From Photobacterium kishitanii (lineage in GTDB: Bacteria > Pseudomonadota > Gammaproteobacteria > Enterobacterales > Vibrionaceae): 64,000 bases of DNA. Both the position numbers and the translations under genes were made by a program. Below are positions 1 through 8,518 of this stretch, piece after piece; position 1 is the first letter of the stretch; the number at the start of each line of letters is the position of its first letter. The DNA lies in assembly GCF_003026355.1 (NCBI RefSeq), contig NZ_PYON01000008.1, positions 159,039-223,038 of the forward strand, in the 5' to 3' direction. The notes under the pieces were generated by a model. The model saw nothing but the letters and a program-made list of their open reading frames with translations. It searched no databases and was not told the DNA's origin.

Positions 1-449
1 CTGAAAAGTAGATGCAACTTTCCCATATTAGCTAAATACTCAAATAACGCATTTACCATGCACTCTTGAACGTTACGTGGTAATGATTTTGGCATATTAA
101 TCAAGTTCATAAAGAGATACTCGCCTGCGGGATCAAATAAATAATCAGGTGTTGTATGACAACTTGCATGGCGCTGAGAACGATTAATGAGTTCGGTGTT
201 TGGCTTAGTTAAAAAACATAGTTGCAGTGATGAAAATATTGCTTGCGATGGTTGATTAATAAAAGTTTGTTGTGAATGTCCTGACGTTAGTAACCAGTTT
301 TTAGGATTGATATTAATCCAATCATTTTGCCACTGTAGTTTTTTTACGCCAGTTTGTACCCAAACAATGGATGGATAGACAAAAGGTACATTGCGTAATT
401 GCTGTGATTTTTGACCGGTATAATGAATACACTGAACTATTGCTGACAT
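1..449 (-). CDS. AraC-type transcriptional regulator, N-terminal part (runs off left edge)
   Basis: The frame opens with ATG at 449 and stays open to the window edge, giving about 149 residues that begin MSAIVQCIHY. The segment IVWVQTGVKKLQW followed by NPKNWLLTSG and FINQPSQAIF has the pattern of the N-terminal cupin sensor domain of AraC regulators (V-x-x-G-x-K-x-L-x-W, then P-x-x-x-L-L, then N-x-P). The helix-turn-helix domain would lie outside the window. No ligand can be inferred. It is followed on the same strand by nothing visible, and the PEBP gene upstream of it is separated by a terminator. The family call rests on pattern only. Confidence 0.5.
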   Translation of the reverse strand, partial: MSAIVQCIHYTGQKSQQLRNVPFVYPSIVWVQTGVKKLQWQNDWININPKNWLLTSGHSQQTFINQPSQAIFSSLQLCFLTKPNTELINRSQRHASCHTTPDYLFDPAGEYLFMNLINMPKSLPRNVQECMVNALFEYLANMGKLHLLF

Positions 450-497
450 ACTATCCCCCTTTAAATTTGAGATGACTTTATCGATGCTATAACAAAG

Positions 498-534
498 AAA
501 GTCTCATAATAGATAACTATTGATGAGACTTTTC
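498..534 (-). terminator. Rho-independent terminator after the PEBP gene
   Basis: A perfect 10-bp inverted repeat (AAAGTCTCAT, 498-507, against ATGAGACTTT, 523-532) encloses a 15-base loop. On the minus strand it is followed by a T-rich run, so it most likely ends the PEBP gene transcript that stops at 557. Confidence 0.6.
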
Positions 535-556
535 TATAATACTGACATTGACGTTA

Positions 557-1036
557 TTAACGTTGATAATGCGCAGTAATAGTCGATTTCGCTAATGCAG
601 TACCATTAAGCATAAAGCTCACCAATGCACATGATGCATCATCAGGCACTTCCAATTTTTCACAAGGTAATGCCCATACTGTGAATACGTAGCGGTGAAC
701 ACCATGACCTTCAGGAGGACATGCACCGCCGTAGCCATTAAAACCGTAGTCATTACGCATTTCTAAACCTGCAGTAAGATTTGCAGATGCGCCTTCAGCT
801 AATTCATGTGTTGATGCTGGAATATTAATTACCTGCCAGTGCCAAAAACCGCAATCAGTAGGTGCATCAGGATCAAAACATGTTACAGCAAAACTCTTCG
901 TACCTTGAGGTGCATTTTCCCAAGCTAGTTGAGGAGAAATATTATCACCATCGTTACCAAAGCTGTTAAATGAAAAACGCTTTTCGTGGTGTTGGCCTTC
1001 AGTAATACTGTTACTTGTCATTGTAAATGTAGACAT
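557..1036 (-). CDS. YbhB/YbcL family protein (PEBP / Raf-kinase-inhibitor-like)
   Basis: A 159-residue phosphatidylethanolamine-binding-protein-like fold. The ligand-pocket signatures are intact: DPDAP at residues 55-59, FWHW at 64-67 and GYGGACPPEGHGVHRY at 101-116. This is the usual length for bacterial YbhB/YbcL proteins. No signal peptide is visible, so it is probably cytoplasmic. Its physiological role in bacteria is poorly defined. It is monocistronic, with a terminator just downstream. The start at 1036 gives MSTFTM; a second Met at residue 6 is a possible alternative. Confidence 0.92.
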   Translation of the reverse strand: MSTFTMTSNSITEGQHHEKRFSFNSFGNDGDNISPQLAWENAPQGTKSFAVTCFDPDAPTDCGFWHWQVINIPASTHELAEGASANLTAGLEMRNDYGFNGYGGACPPEGHGVHRYVFTVWALPCEKLEVPDDASCALVSFMLNGTALAKSTITAHYQR

Positions 1037-1230
1037 GGTTATATGCTCTTATTTATTGTCGATGGAGTTACTATACGAGTTTTTTCTCACAAATATTCAC
1101 CTTTAAGTGTCAATTATTGATTTAATTATGGTAATTGTGACCCTTATTGTGTTTTGTTGAATTTTTTGACTTTAAACGTTGCCAGATGTGATACAAATTA
1201 ACTTCAAAATACCATAAGGATGATTATTAG

Positions 1231-1644
1231 ATGAAATTGATGCCCCTACTCTTACTTCCAAGTTTATTCTCGCCCTTTGTGATTGCTCAACCAACGTGTA
1301 CTGTAACTTCTTTTCAAGCAATTAATATTGAACCAACCATAGAGGCCGCTAAGTATGATGAGGAAAGTCAAACTGCAGAAATACATCATCAACCTCCTAT
1401 GCGTTGTGCCAGTATTACTTTTCAAACGGCACATACATTAAATAAAGTTGTTAATGCTATGCATGATGAATTTGAAGTCACATATGCCGATATGACTACA
1501 ACACAATCACATCTTATAAAATTCTCAGATGATGCTACTGACTCAGGTTACATTCAATTACGTCGCCATAAACCTCAAACAGCCTACGCTTGTTTTTCTA
1601 CATCAAGTACACCTATTACTTCTATTACGTGTAAATTTGAATAA
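1231..1644 (+). CDS. Small secreted protein of unknown function
   Basis: A 137-residue protein with a clear signal peptide (MKLMPLLLLPSLFSPFVIAQ, likely cut after the A-Q region). The mature part has four cysteines (in CTV, RCAS, YACFS and ITCKF), which suggests two disulfides in the periplasm or outside the cell. AAGGATG lies 8 bases before the ATG. I do not recognise a family. It stands alone between a divergent PEBP gene and the SOS-box gene. Confidence 0.65.
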   Translation: MKLMPLLLLPSLFSPFVIAQPTCTVTSFQAINIEPTIEAAKYDEESQTAEIHHQPPMRCASITFQTAHTLNKVVNAMHDEFEVTYADMTTTQSHLIKFSDDATDSGYIQLRRHKPQTAYACFSTSSTPITSITCKFE

Positions 1645-1705
1645 CTCACACTTAATAAGCATTACCACTCAAGACCATAAATAGATTAAATTGCCTTTAT
1701 TATAT

Positions 1706-1725
1706 AACTGTATATATAATCAGTA
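1706..1725 (+). promoter_or_regulatory. LexA (SOS) box upstream of the DinI-like gene
   Basis: AACTGTATATATAATCAGTA matches the gammaproteobacterial LexA consensus TACTG(TA)5CAGTA at 17 of 20 positions and keeps both CTG and CAG cores with the right spacing. It lies about 30 bp before the ATG of the DinI-like gene. This also argues for the start at 1757, because a longer reading frame would run through the operator. Confidence 0.85.
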
Positions 1726-1756
1726 TTATTTTATCCAGTGTAATGAATGGACTTAT

Positions 1757-2005
1757 ATGCGTATTGAATTAATGGTTAATAAAAATAATGTACCTGAAGA
1801 TACATTTCACCAAGTTGAACGTGAATTTACTCGGCGTATGGCTATTTCTTGGCCCGATGCTTTAGTGCGAGTACGTTTAGGTGGTGCAAATGAATTAAGT
1901 GTATTGGGTGGTATAAAGGAAGATAAGCAGCAAGTTGAATTACAACTTGAAGCAATGTTTGATGAAGCTGAGGACTGGCTAGAGCAGCCAAGTTACGATA
2001 TGTAG
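1757..2005 (+). CDS. dinI: DinI-like family protein (SOS-regulated)
   Basis: An 82-residue protein starting MRIELMVNKN. The middle LSVLGGIKEDKQQVE segment and the acidic C-terminal helix EAEDWLEQ align with E. coli DinI, which has LSVIGATKEDK and ADDWF. DinI stabilises or restrains RecA filaments by presenting an acidic helix that mimics DNA. The 22 extra codons upstream in the open frame overlap the LexA box, so I chose the internal ATG. The combination of a LexA box and the DinI fold makes an SOS function very likely. DinI-family paralogues (ImpC, TisB-neighbour types) cannot be told apart from sequence alone. Confidence 0.85.
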   Translation: MRIELMVNKNNVPEDTFHQVEREFTRRMAISWPDALVRVRLGGANELSVLGGIKEDKQQVELQLEAMFDEAEDWLEQPSYDM

Positions 2006-2104
2006 TACGTTATAATTGCATATTGAGCTTGCTAATTTAATACTGATGATGCTACTGATAAATGCTTATAATAATATCATTATTAGTTATTGGTGAGCTT
2101 TATT

Positions 2105-2482
2105 ATGAGCACGTTTATTTCAAAAGATATTTGGTCTGATTTTACTGCTGATCCCGAGTTTCCTGGTTTTAGTTTTCGCGATACTGATGAAAGTAATGCG
2201 AATTGTGTAACTGCACTACTTGAACGCTGGGAGGCTGGTACCGTAGAAGATCCACATCATCACCCACATGATGATATGTCTATTATAGTTACTGGTGAAA
2301 TCGCGATTCAATTTCACCTTCGTGTCGATGGTGAGTTGGTTAAAGATGGCGAACCAATGATCTTAACCGCGGGTCAAACAGGTTATATCAAAGCTAATCG
2401 CATTCATAGCGTAGTATATACAACTGATTGTGACATGGTATATATCCAAAATAAAACATTTGGCTTTGAAGTTGATAAGTAA
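2105..2482 (+). CDS. Cupin-domain protein
   Basis: A 125-residue single-domain cupin. The metal-binding motif 1 is seen as DPHHHPHDDMSIIVTGE (H-x-H followed by a later E-x6-G pattern), with a second motif around GYIKANRIHSVVY. These residues are typical of a small beta-barrel that binds a metal ion. The start at 2105 is chosen because GGTGAG lies about 8 bases before it; an in-frame GTG at 2090 is the longer alternative. The substrate is unknown. It is transcribed alone and ends in a strong terminator. Confidence 0.8.
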   Translation: MSTFISKDIWSDFTADPEFPGFSFRDTDESNANCVTALLERWEAGTVEDPHHHPHDDMSIIVTGEIAIQFHLRVDGELVKDGEPMILTAGQTGYIKANRIHSVVYTTDCDMVYIQNKTFGFEVDK

Positions 2483-2506
2483 TTATTAACGAATACCTTA
2501 TTATAT

Positions 2507-2540
2507 AAAAACTCTTATAATTATTTGTGAGAGTTTTTTT
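2507..2540 (+). terminator. Rho-independent terminator after the cupin gene
   Basis: AAAAACTCT (2507-2515) pairs with AGAGTTTTT (2530-2538), and a run of seven T residues follows on the plus strand. Confidence 0.75.
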
Positions 2541-2722
2541 AGAAATTTTGTTTTCTGCTACTTTGATTAATAATATATTTGGAGACACAAGCGATTATTT
2601 AATGAAAAAATACGTAACGCTTTTTTATTTTGTGGTTTTTATCGCATGTCATTGAAACTATTCTGACTTAATAGAGCAACAGTATTATATATTAATAATA
2701 TTTTAAGTTAACTGGTGTGATT

Positions 2723-2839
2723 ATGTTCGATTTTATGGCGACTTTTGTATGTCCAAAATGTGGTAAATCTGAATATCTTGTAGGAAAAAACATTATTTTG
2801 TGTGTTTGCGGATATCGTGTTGATTATATTAAAGCATAA
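2723..2839 (+). CDS. 38-residue zinc-ribbon microprotein
   Basis: A very short frame, ATG at 2723 to TAA at 2837-2839. The product carries CPKCG and, 13 residues later, CVCG, a complete four-cysteine zinc-ribbon pattern, followed by a short basic/aromatic tail (YRVDYIKA). GGTGTGA lies just upstream of the ATG as a plausible ribosome-binding site. The paired CxxC and CxC motifs are unlikely by chance in an AT-rich spacer. Function is unknown; small zinc ribbons often bind nucleic acid or a protein partner. Confidence 0.5.
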   Translation: MFDFMATFVCPKCGKSEYLVGKNIILCVCGYRVDYIKA

Positions 2840-2849
2840 AACACATCAC

Positions 2850-3209
2850 TTAATATACAGATAGAATATTTTCTAGCATATCTAACACTCCAACTTTGAT
2901 ATTATGCGGAGTGCTGTAAGCTTTACAATATTCAAACGCAATATCTTCTTGTGTTGTACATGGTAATTTATAATATTTTTCTTCTATCTCTGCAGGTAGG
3001 TCTTTTATTGCATAAGTTAACGCATACATATTCGCAATTGTCTGCAAATCATCGGTTGGCTCTTTGAGATCAAAGGGAGTAATTGAATGAATATACCCTA
3101 AACGAAAAATAGCCAATTCATGTGCTGTTTTTACCTCAACGTTTGCATGTGCTAAGCAATTATAAAATAAAGAAGCTCCAAGTATTGATATTGTAATTAA
3201 TTTCTTCAT
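2850..3209 (-). CDS. Small periplasmic protein of unknown function
   Basis: A 119-residue protein with a good signal peptide (MKKLITISILGASLFYNCLAHA, cut before NVEV). The mature domain is alpha-helical in character and has two cysteines close together (LPCTTQEDIAFEYCKA), probably a disulfide. GAGGGG lies directly before the ATG. I do not recognise the family. It converges on the zinc-ribbon gene with an 10-bp gap. Confidence 0.65.
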   Translation of the reverse strand: MKKLITISILGASLFYNCLAHANVEVKTAHELAIFRLGYIHSITPFDLKEPTDDLQTIANMYALTYAIKDLPAEIEEKYYKLPCTTQEDIAFEYCKAYSTPHNIKVGVLDMLENILSVY

Positions 3210-3504
3210 TACCCCTCAATCCTATTTATATTATGGAAGCTATTTATAGCATATATGTTGTAAATTTCACATCAAGTCAATGTTATGATACTGCAAGATA
3301 TTTAATATCATGAGTTTATGATAAATTTTTATTATGTATTAAATCAGTCCTGCCATCACTATTATGCAATTGTTTTCCATATTTTCTTACCATAGCCACG
3401 AGAATATTCTATTAGTAGATTATCTTTTTAATAGTTAGCGTTTTTTATAAATAACGATAAAATGCTTCACTAAATATCATATAATTCAAAATGCTGGTGA
3501 ATAA

Positions 3505-4494
3505 ATGAAACCTTTTTCTAGGAAGTTCTCGACTGTAGTTCTCGCAAGTCTTGCCTTAGTCTCTACTAATGTCTGCGCAACATCTTCTGGCGCAAATATG
3601 TCAATTTGGATTGATGTAGGTGGTCCTGTTGGTGGCCCTTATGCAACTGTTGTCCAAAATGGAGCGAAACAAGCAGCTGAAGATCTTGGGGCTAATTTAC
3701 GGGTCGTTTATTCAGATTGGCAACCACAAAAGATGATTGAGAACTTTAAACAAGCTGTAGCCGCTAGCCCGTCAGGAATAATTATTATGGGGCATCCTGG
3801 TGACAGTGCTTATCAACCTTTAGTCACTGAAGCAGAAACCAAAGGTATTAATGTTACGTCTATTGATACCGCTTTACCTGCGAGTATGAATGCAATGCAA
3901 AATAAGGGCTTTGGCTATGTAGGTGTAAGCAATGCAAAACGCGGTATAAAATTGGCAACCGAAGCTTTACGTCGCGGTCAATTTAAAGCTGGTGATCGTG
4001 CATTAGTCTGGGGAATTAAAGATATTGCAGAACGAAGTAAATCAACTAGAGGAATGATCAAAACCTTGGAGCAAGCTGGATTAACCGTTGATTTTCTTCA
4101 AATATCTCCAGAAACAGATAAAGATCCATCATTAGGTACTTCAGCGATTACTTCATACCTTGCCAGTCAGATGAGTACAAAACTGATATTAGTCGATCAT
4201 GGATCACTTACATCACAAATGGCTAATTTTTTACGTAATGCGGGCGTAAGACCTAAAGAGCTTTTTGTTGCTGGATTTAGCTTATCCCCTGCAACAGCAG
4301 ATGCTATTCGTAGTGAATATGTTCAATTAGTCGCGGATAGCCAACCTTACCTCATGGGGTATTTGTCTGTTGTACAAACAGTTTTAAGTAAACGTTATGG
4401 TTTCTCTGGTCTAAATATTGATACTGGTGCAGGATTTGTTGATCTCAATAATATTGATTTTATTGCGCCATTAGCTACAAAAGGTATTCGTTAA
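3505..4494 (+). CDS. Sugar-type ABC transporter, periplasmic substrate-binding protein
   Basis: A 329-residue periplasmic-binding protein of the ribose/galactose (RbsB, Peripla_BP_4) type. A signal peptide ends near VCA-TSS. The mature protein shows GGPYATVVQNGAKQAAEDLG, WQPQKMIENFKQAVAASPSGIIIMG and later SLSPATADAIRSEYVQLVADSQPY, the pattern of this class. It delivers its ligand to the permease two genes downstream. It overlaps the next gene by one base (TAATG), so the three genes are translationally coupled. The exact sugar cannot be deduced: no kinase or catabolic gene is adjacent. Confidence 0.88.
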   Translation: MKPFSRKFSTVVLASLALVSTNVCATSSGANMSIWIDVGGPVGGPYATVVQNGAKQAAEDLGANLRVVYSDWQPQKMIENFKQAVAASPSGIIIMGHPGDSAYQPLVTEAETKGINVTSIDTALPASMNAMQNKGFGYVGVSNAKRGIKLATEALRRGQFKAGDRALVWGIKDIAERSKSTRGMIKTLEQAGLTVDFLQISPETDKDPSLGTSAITSYLASQMSTKLILVDHGSLTSQMANFLRNAGVRPKELFVAGFSLSPATADAIRSEYVQLVADSQPYLMGYLSVVQTVLSKRYGFSGLNIDTGAGFVDLNNIDFIAPLATKGIR

Positions 4495-5252
4495 TGTGTT
4501 CTAAGGCATTAGTGCTTACTGATATTAATAAGTGGTTTGGTCCGATTCATGCGTTGCGTAACATTAACTTAAGTATTAATGGGGGTGAAGTAGTTGCATT
4601 ACTTGGTGACAATGGTGCAGGAAAATCAACGTTGATCAAACTTATTGCAGGAATTGAATCATTTGATTCTGGTCATATTACTATTCAGAATAAAAGTATT
4701 GATAAACAAGGCTATAACGTAAAAACTGCCCGTAAACTCGGAATTGAAACCGTTTATCAATCAGGGTCACTCGGTGAACAGCAATCAGTATGGCGTAATT
4801 TATTTTTAGGTCGTCATATTCGAACACGACTAGGATTTATAGATCAAAAACAAGAACGTCAACAAGCACAGCAGTTACTGCAAAAACTTGATTTTCGAGG
4901 TATTGGAGCAAATATTGATAGTTGTATTTCACAACTTTCAGGTGGTGAACGACAAGGGTTAGCTATTGGTCGTGCGATGTTATTTAATGCAAAATTAGTC
5001 ATACTTGATGAGCCAACAACAGCATTATCTTTAGGTGAAGTTGAAAAAGTATTGCACTTTATCGAAACATTAAAAGCACAACACCGAGCTTGCTTACTCA
5101 TTACTCATAATATGAACGATGCTTACCGTGTTGCTGATCGTTTCGTGGTAATGGATCGAGGCACTATTGTTGCTGAATATAATAAAGCCGACATGGATCA
5201 ACAATCATTACAACATGCACTGCTTACTGCTGTTGGTCGAGGTGCTGCATGA
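4494..5252 (+). CDS. Sugar-type ABC transporter, ATP-binding protein (single nucleotide-binding domain)
   Basis: A 252-residue ATPase with Walker A GDNGAGKST (residues 38-46), Q-loop VYQ (near 88), signature LSGGE (148-152), Walker B LVILDE (168-173) and a switch His in LLITHN. Ribose-type importers usually use a double-domain ATPase of about 500 residues (RbsA). This one has a single domain, as in FrcA-type fructose importers, so it should work as a homodimer. It overlaps the permease start by four bases. Confidence 0.9.
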   Translation: MCSKALVLTDINKWFGPIHALRNINLSINGGEVVALLGDNGAGKSTLIKLIAGIESFDSGHITIQNKSIDKQGYNVKTARKLGIETVYQSGSLGEQQSVWRNLFLGRHIRTRLGFIDQKQERQQAQQLLQKLDFRGIGANIDSCISQLSGGERQGLAIGRAMLFNAKLVILDEPTTALSLGEVEKVLHFIETLKAQHRACLLITHNMNDAYRVADRFVVMDRGTIVAEYNKADMDQQSLQHALLTAVGRGAA

Positions 5253-6229
5253 ATTCATTTTTTGGACGTCATCGCGCACCGATCATTACTAGTTTAATGT
5301 TGGTAAGCTTATGGTTGTTGTTTACGATATATAGTCCGCAAACCTTTAGCCATATGCGTATTTATACCTCGTTCATGTCAACGATCCCATTTACCGCGAT
5401 GTTAGCTTTTTGCTTAACATTATTGGTTATCGCTCGTGAAATAGACATGAGTTTTCCATCGGTTATTGCGCTGGGCGGCTACGTTTTTGCGGCAACATTT
5501 CAAACTACACAATCACCCCTACTTGCTTTTATTGCTGCGGCTATCGTTGGTATTTTATGCGGCATACTTAATGGCCTGTTAGTCGTGTGCTTTAATATAC
5601 CTTCAATTATTGCAACAATTGGCAGTCAATTTTTTATTGGCGGTTTAACTACCGTTATTGCTGATGGATTAGCATTAAGTTTACCTGAAGTACGTGATAG
5701 CTGGTTCCATACTATGATGGTTGGCCGAATAGCTGATGTGATCCCAGCACAAGCAGTATGGTGTCTGGTTATTTTAGCCGTTTTATGGTTGATATTATCG
5801 CGCCATGTATTCGGAGATAATATTAATTTTATTGGCGATAACCCGAAAGCTGCAGAGATGATGGGGGTACCAGTTGCCCGTACTCGATTGTTATTATTCG
5901 TTTTAATGGGATTAATGTCTGCGGTTGTGGGCGTTTTTGTTAGTCTTGAAATGAGCAGCTGGTGGCCGAATCAGGGACAAGGTTATATGTTACTCGTTTT
6001 TGCTTCTGTTTTTATTGGTGGTACATCAGTACTGGGCGGACGCGGCACACTATTAGGTACATTTTTTGGGGCGTGTATTATCGGTATTTTAGAAGCTGGT
6101 ATCATTAGTGCAGGCCTAGCCGGATTCTGGACGCGGTTAGTGTACGGAATCATTATTATTGTTTCTTTAATGATTCATAGTATTTTGCTCAAGCAACATA
6201 AAGGCGCATGGAAACGGTTAATTCACTAA
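5249..6229 (+). CDS. Sugar-type ABC transporter, permease
   Basis: A 326-residue membrane protein of the RbsC/BPD_transp_2 family, with roughly eight to ten hydrophobic segments. The segments REIDMSFPSVIALGGYVFA, GLLVVCFNIPSIIATIGSQF and FIGGTSVLGGRGTLLGTFFG are characteristic of this family. It is the last gene of the operon and is followed by a strong terminator. Together with the two preceding genes it makes a complete importer. Confidence 0.9.
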   Translation: MNSFFGRHRAPIITSLMLVSLWLLFTIYSPQTFSHMRIYTSFMSTIPFTAMLAFCLTLLVIAREIDMSFPSVIALGGYVFAATFQTTQSPLLAFIAAAIVGILCGILNGLLVVCFNIPSIIATIGSQFFIGGLTTVIADGLALSLPEVRDSWFHTMMVGRIADVIPAQAVWCLVILAVLWLILSRHVFGDNINFIGDNPKAAEMMGVPVARTRLLLFVLMGLMSAVVGVFVSLEMSSWWPNQGQGYMLLVFASVFIGGTSVLGGRGTLLGTFFGACIIGILEAGIISAGLAGFWTRLVYGIIIIVSLMIHSILLKQHKGAWKRLIH

Positions 6230-6255
6230 CGATGATCTTATATACCTTTAATGAT

Positions 6256-6283
6256 AAAGAGAGCTTATTGCTCTCTTTTTTTA
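6256..6283 (+). terminator. Rho-independent terminator of the sugar ABC operon
   Basis: AAAGAGAGC (6256-6264) pairs with GCTCTCTTT (6270-6278) over a 5-base loop, followed by T residues. The hairpin overlaps the stop codon of the convergent gene at 6281 and could also serve it. Confidence 0.85.
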
Positions 6284-6628
6284 TAAAACAATCCAAGGTT
6301 GGTGCACTTTTAGCGTAAAAATGATTTGGTTATTGTTAATCTCAAATGGCAGTTTTTCTTGAAAAGTATCAATTTCATCCTGGTTATTACATGGCCAAAA
6401 GAAGTGAATACCATAACTTACATGTGCTAAACCTGATTGATGATCGTCGTCAAACTCTACCATATCAACTCGTAATGATGCTGTTGCAAATTGAAACCTA
6501 GAATCTTTCACATCATGTTTTGAATACAACATAGTTGAAAACAGGTGTTCGTGCCCTTGTACATAATCAATAATCGATTCAGCAATAGAAATTGATGGCT
6601 GAGCCATAAACGATACTTTTTCAGTCAT
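6281..6628 (-). CDS. Conserved-looking hypothetical protein
   Basis: A 115-residue soluble protein with no signal peptide, membrane segment or motif that I recognise. GGAG lies about 11 bases before the ATG at 6628, supporting that start; an internal Met at residue 8 (MAQPSISIAES) is an alternative. It is monocistronic and converges on the sugar transporter operon. Codon pattern and composition look like a real gene, but no function can be offered. Confidence 0.6.
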   Translation of the reverse strand: MTEKVSFMAQPSISIAESIIDYVQGHEHLFSTMLYSKHDVKDSRFQFATASLRVDMVEFDDDHQSGLAHVSYGIHFFWPCNNQDEIDTFQEKLPFEINNNQIIFTLKVHQPWIVL

Positions 6629-6936
6629 AATTAATGATCTCCACTAATGATCCTATATTAATAATAGCCTGTATTACTAATAAGATAGTTGAATACCGAA
6701 AATAAGTGACATTGTAACATTTTAATTTAATGGTGTTTAACCAGATATTACACACAAAAAGAAGAATATGGCCTCCTATTTTAAAGGCCAATTATATTAA
6801 CCTCTCTATCTTTAGCTATTTTATTCGATCTCTTGCTAGATCTTTTATTTCTTATAAATGCATGAATTATATGGATTTAATTTATCAGTCTTATATAATA
6901 TCTCTTATAGCAGATCAAGAATGAAGACTAATAACA
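6629..6936. other. Intergenic region before the recombinase gene
   Basis: This 308-base stretch is very AT-rich. It holds a 64-codon open frame (6730-6924) that lacks a ribosome-binding site and reads like random AT-rich DNA, so I do not call it. I see no clear repeats or attachment-site-like duplication next to the recombinase. Confidence 0.4.
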
Positions 6937-8385
6937 ATGTCGATCGACCCTTCAAACGCTTTAATACATAACGACGTCACGCTTAGACCTGGATCTTTGC
7001 GTCAACAAACAGTAATAAGCCAACAACTTCGTCAACGTGATCATTTTGTATCAAATCCAGCATTAGCTTATATCTATTCCCTTGCTGCAACTGATACAAC
7101 CGGTGGTCAAGCGAATGCACGTTATACTTTAGAGCGCTTTAGTCGATTTTTATTGGGATCTACATTTGATCGAATTGATTGGTTAATGTTGTTAACAAGC
7201 CCTACCCTTATTGAAAAAGCAATGGCCGCTTTTTTAATTCATCGAGCCAAAACTAAAGCAAAGATGAAAGGTTTATTTTATGATCCATCGCGGTCATTAA
7301 AAAATTTACATATTAATCCACTAAAAAAAGCACTTTTACTCATTGGAGATTATTACTATCAGCAACAACAAATTTCATCATCACAGTTAACTGATTGGCA
7401 AGATTCAATCGAGAAATTTTCAGTTCAGAACCAAACACAACATGAATTAGATCCAGGTTGGCTCGCACCTATTGCAATTGAACAAACATTAACAATCGAA
7501 TTAACATCTCAAGCTCAAGTTATGCTAGAAGCATTTAGTTGTTATTGTTTAAGGCCTTGTATTGAAAGAATGGATTGGCATAGTGTTCTTTATGCTCCCG
7601 TTCTACAAACCTCGATGCAATCATTTTTATCTTCACGTTTAACAATGAAAAGTAGCGATAGAAAGCAAGATTATGCCCCTGCTACAGCCGATAATTTGTT
7701 AAGAATGCTACGAGGTGTAGCCCATCATGCATGGTTATCTGAGTCGATTTCAGTTGAAACACTGCAACGGATTAAGGCAATAAAATTACCTCGGGGTTCA
7801 CGACAATCAAGTGGTCGTTACTTAAGCTATACTGACGTTGACCAAATATCGGCGCTAACTTTGGCACAATCAAATAAAATAAAAGCATTAAGAGATAATG
7901 CTATATTTTGGTTAATGTATGAGTCAGGCTTACGTCGTGCAGAGGTTATTGGACTTGATATCGGTGATATTGACCTTTATTTATGCAAAATTCGAGTCAT
8001 GGGTAAAGGTAACAAAGAACGCCATGTACCATTTTCGAAAAGCAGTGACCTTTATTCAGCTATTGAACAATGGCTAACGATTCGTCTACAACATTCCCAA
8101 AATATATCGAGCTTTTTCTGTGGTGTTAATCGTTATCAGCAACTCACAGCACAACGTTTAACGACTCAAACATTAAATGATCTTTGTAAACATATTCATC
8201 AACTTGGTTTTTCACGACGAATATCACCTCATGACTTTCGTCACTCTGTCGCGACTAACCTATTACGCTCAGGATATGATTTATTATTAGTGAGTAAATT
8301 TATGGGACATAGCAGTATTACGACAACTCAACGTTATGATCGTCGAACTGATGATGAATTACAAGGTGTTACTCCAGGTCGATAA
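6937..8385 (+). CDS. Tyrosine recombinase with an apparent duplicated core-binding domain
   Basis: A 482-residue phage-integrase-family recombinase. The catalytic domain is complete: R333 in GLRRAE, K357 in GKGNKER, H432-x-x-R435 in HDFRH, H458 in GHSS and the nucleophile Y467 in TTQRYDRR. The N-terminal half is unusually long. Residues about 56-160 and 190-283 look like two copies of a SAM-like core-binding domain (compare RFSRFLLGSTFDRIDW with AFSCYCLRPCIERMDW, and MAAFLIHR with MQSFLSSR). Neighbours are ordinary chromosomal genes and no tRNA, excisionase or second mobility gene is close, so it may be a domesticated or solitary recombinase rather than part of a complete island. Confidence 0.88.
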   Translation: MSIDPSNALIHNDVTLRPGSLRQQTVISQQLRQRDHFVSNPALAYIYSLAATDTTGGQANARYTLERFSRFLLGSTFDRIDWLMLLTSPTLIEKAMAAFLIHRAKTKAKMKGLFYDPSRSLKNLHINPLKKALLLIGDYYYQQQQISSSQLTDWQDSIEKFSVQNQTQHELDPGWLAPIAIEQTLTIELTSQAQVMLEAFSCYCLRPCIERMDWHSVLYAPVLQTSMQSFLSSRLTMKSSDRKQDYAPATADNLLRMLRGVAHHAWLSESISVETLQRIKAIKLPRGSRQSSGRYLSYTDVDQISALTLAQSNKIKALRDNAIFWLMYESGLRRAEVIGLDIGDIDLYLCKIRVMGKGNKERHVPFSKSSDLYSAIEQWLTIRLQHSQNISSFFCGVNRYQQLTAQRLTTQTLNDLCKHIHQLGFSRRISPHDFRHSVATNLLRSGYDLLLVSKFMGHSSITTTQRYDRRTDDELQGVTPGR

Positions 8386-8518
8386 CAGATCACACTATAC
8401 AACAATAGTTTCAATACTTGTCATGCAACATGTAATGTAAGTAGGATTATCCTGCTATATTATTTTATAATTTCATGGAAATGCTATCGTATATAAAATA
8501 ATAAATGGAGTTTTTATT

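Noticed and set aside
6730..6924. 64-codon plus-strand open frame before the recombinase
   Set aside because: No ribosome-binding site, composition of random AT-rich DNA, no recognisable motif.
6937..8385. Recombinase as the border of a genomic island
   Set aside because: No tRNA, direct repeats, excisionase or cargo genes were seen beside it; neighbours look like ordinary chromosomal genes.
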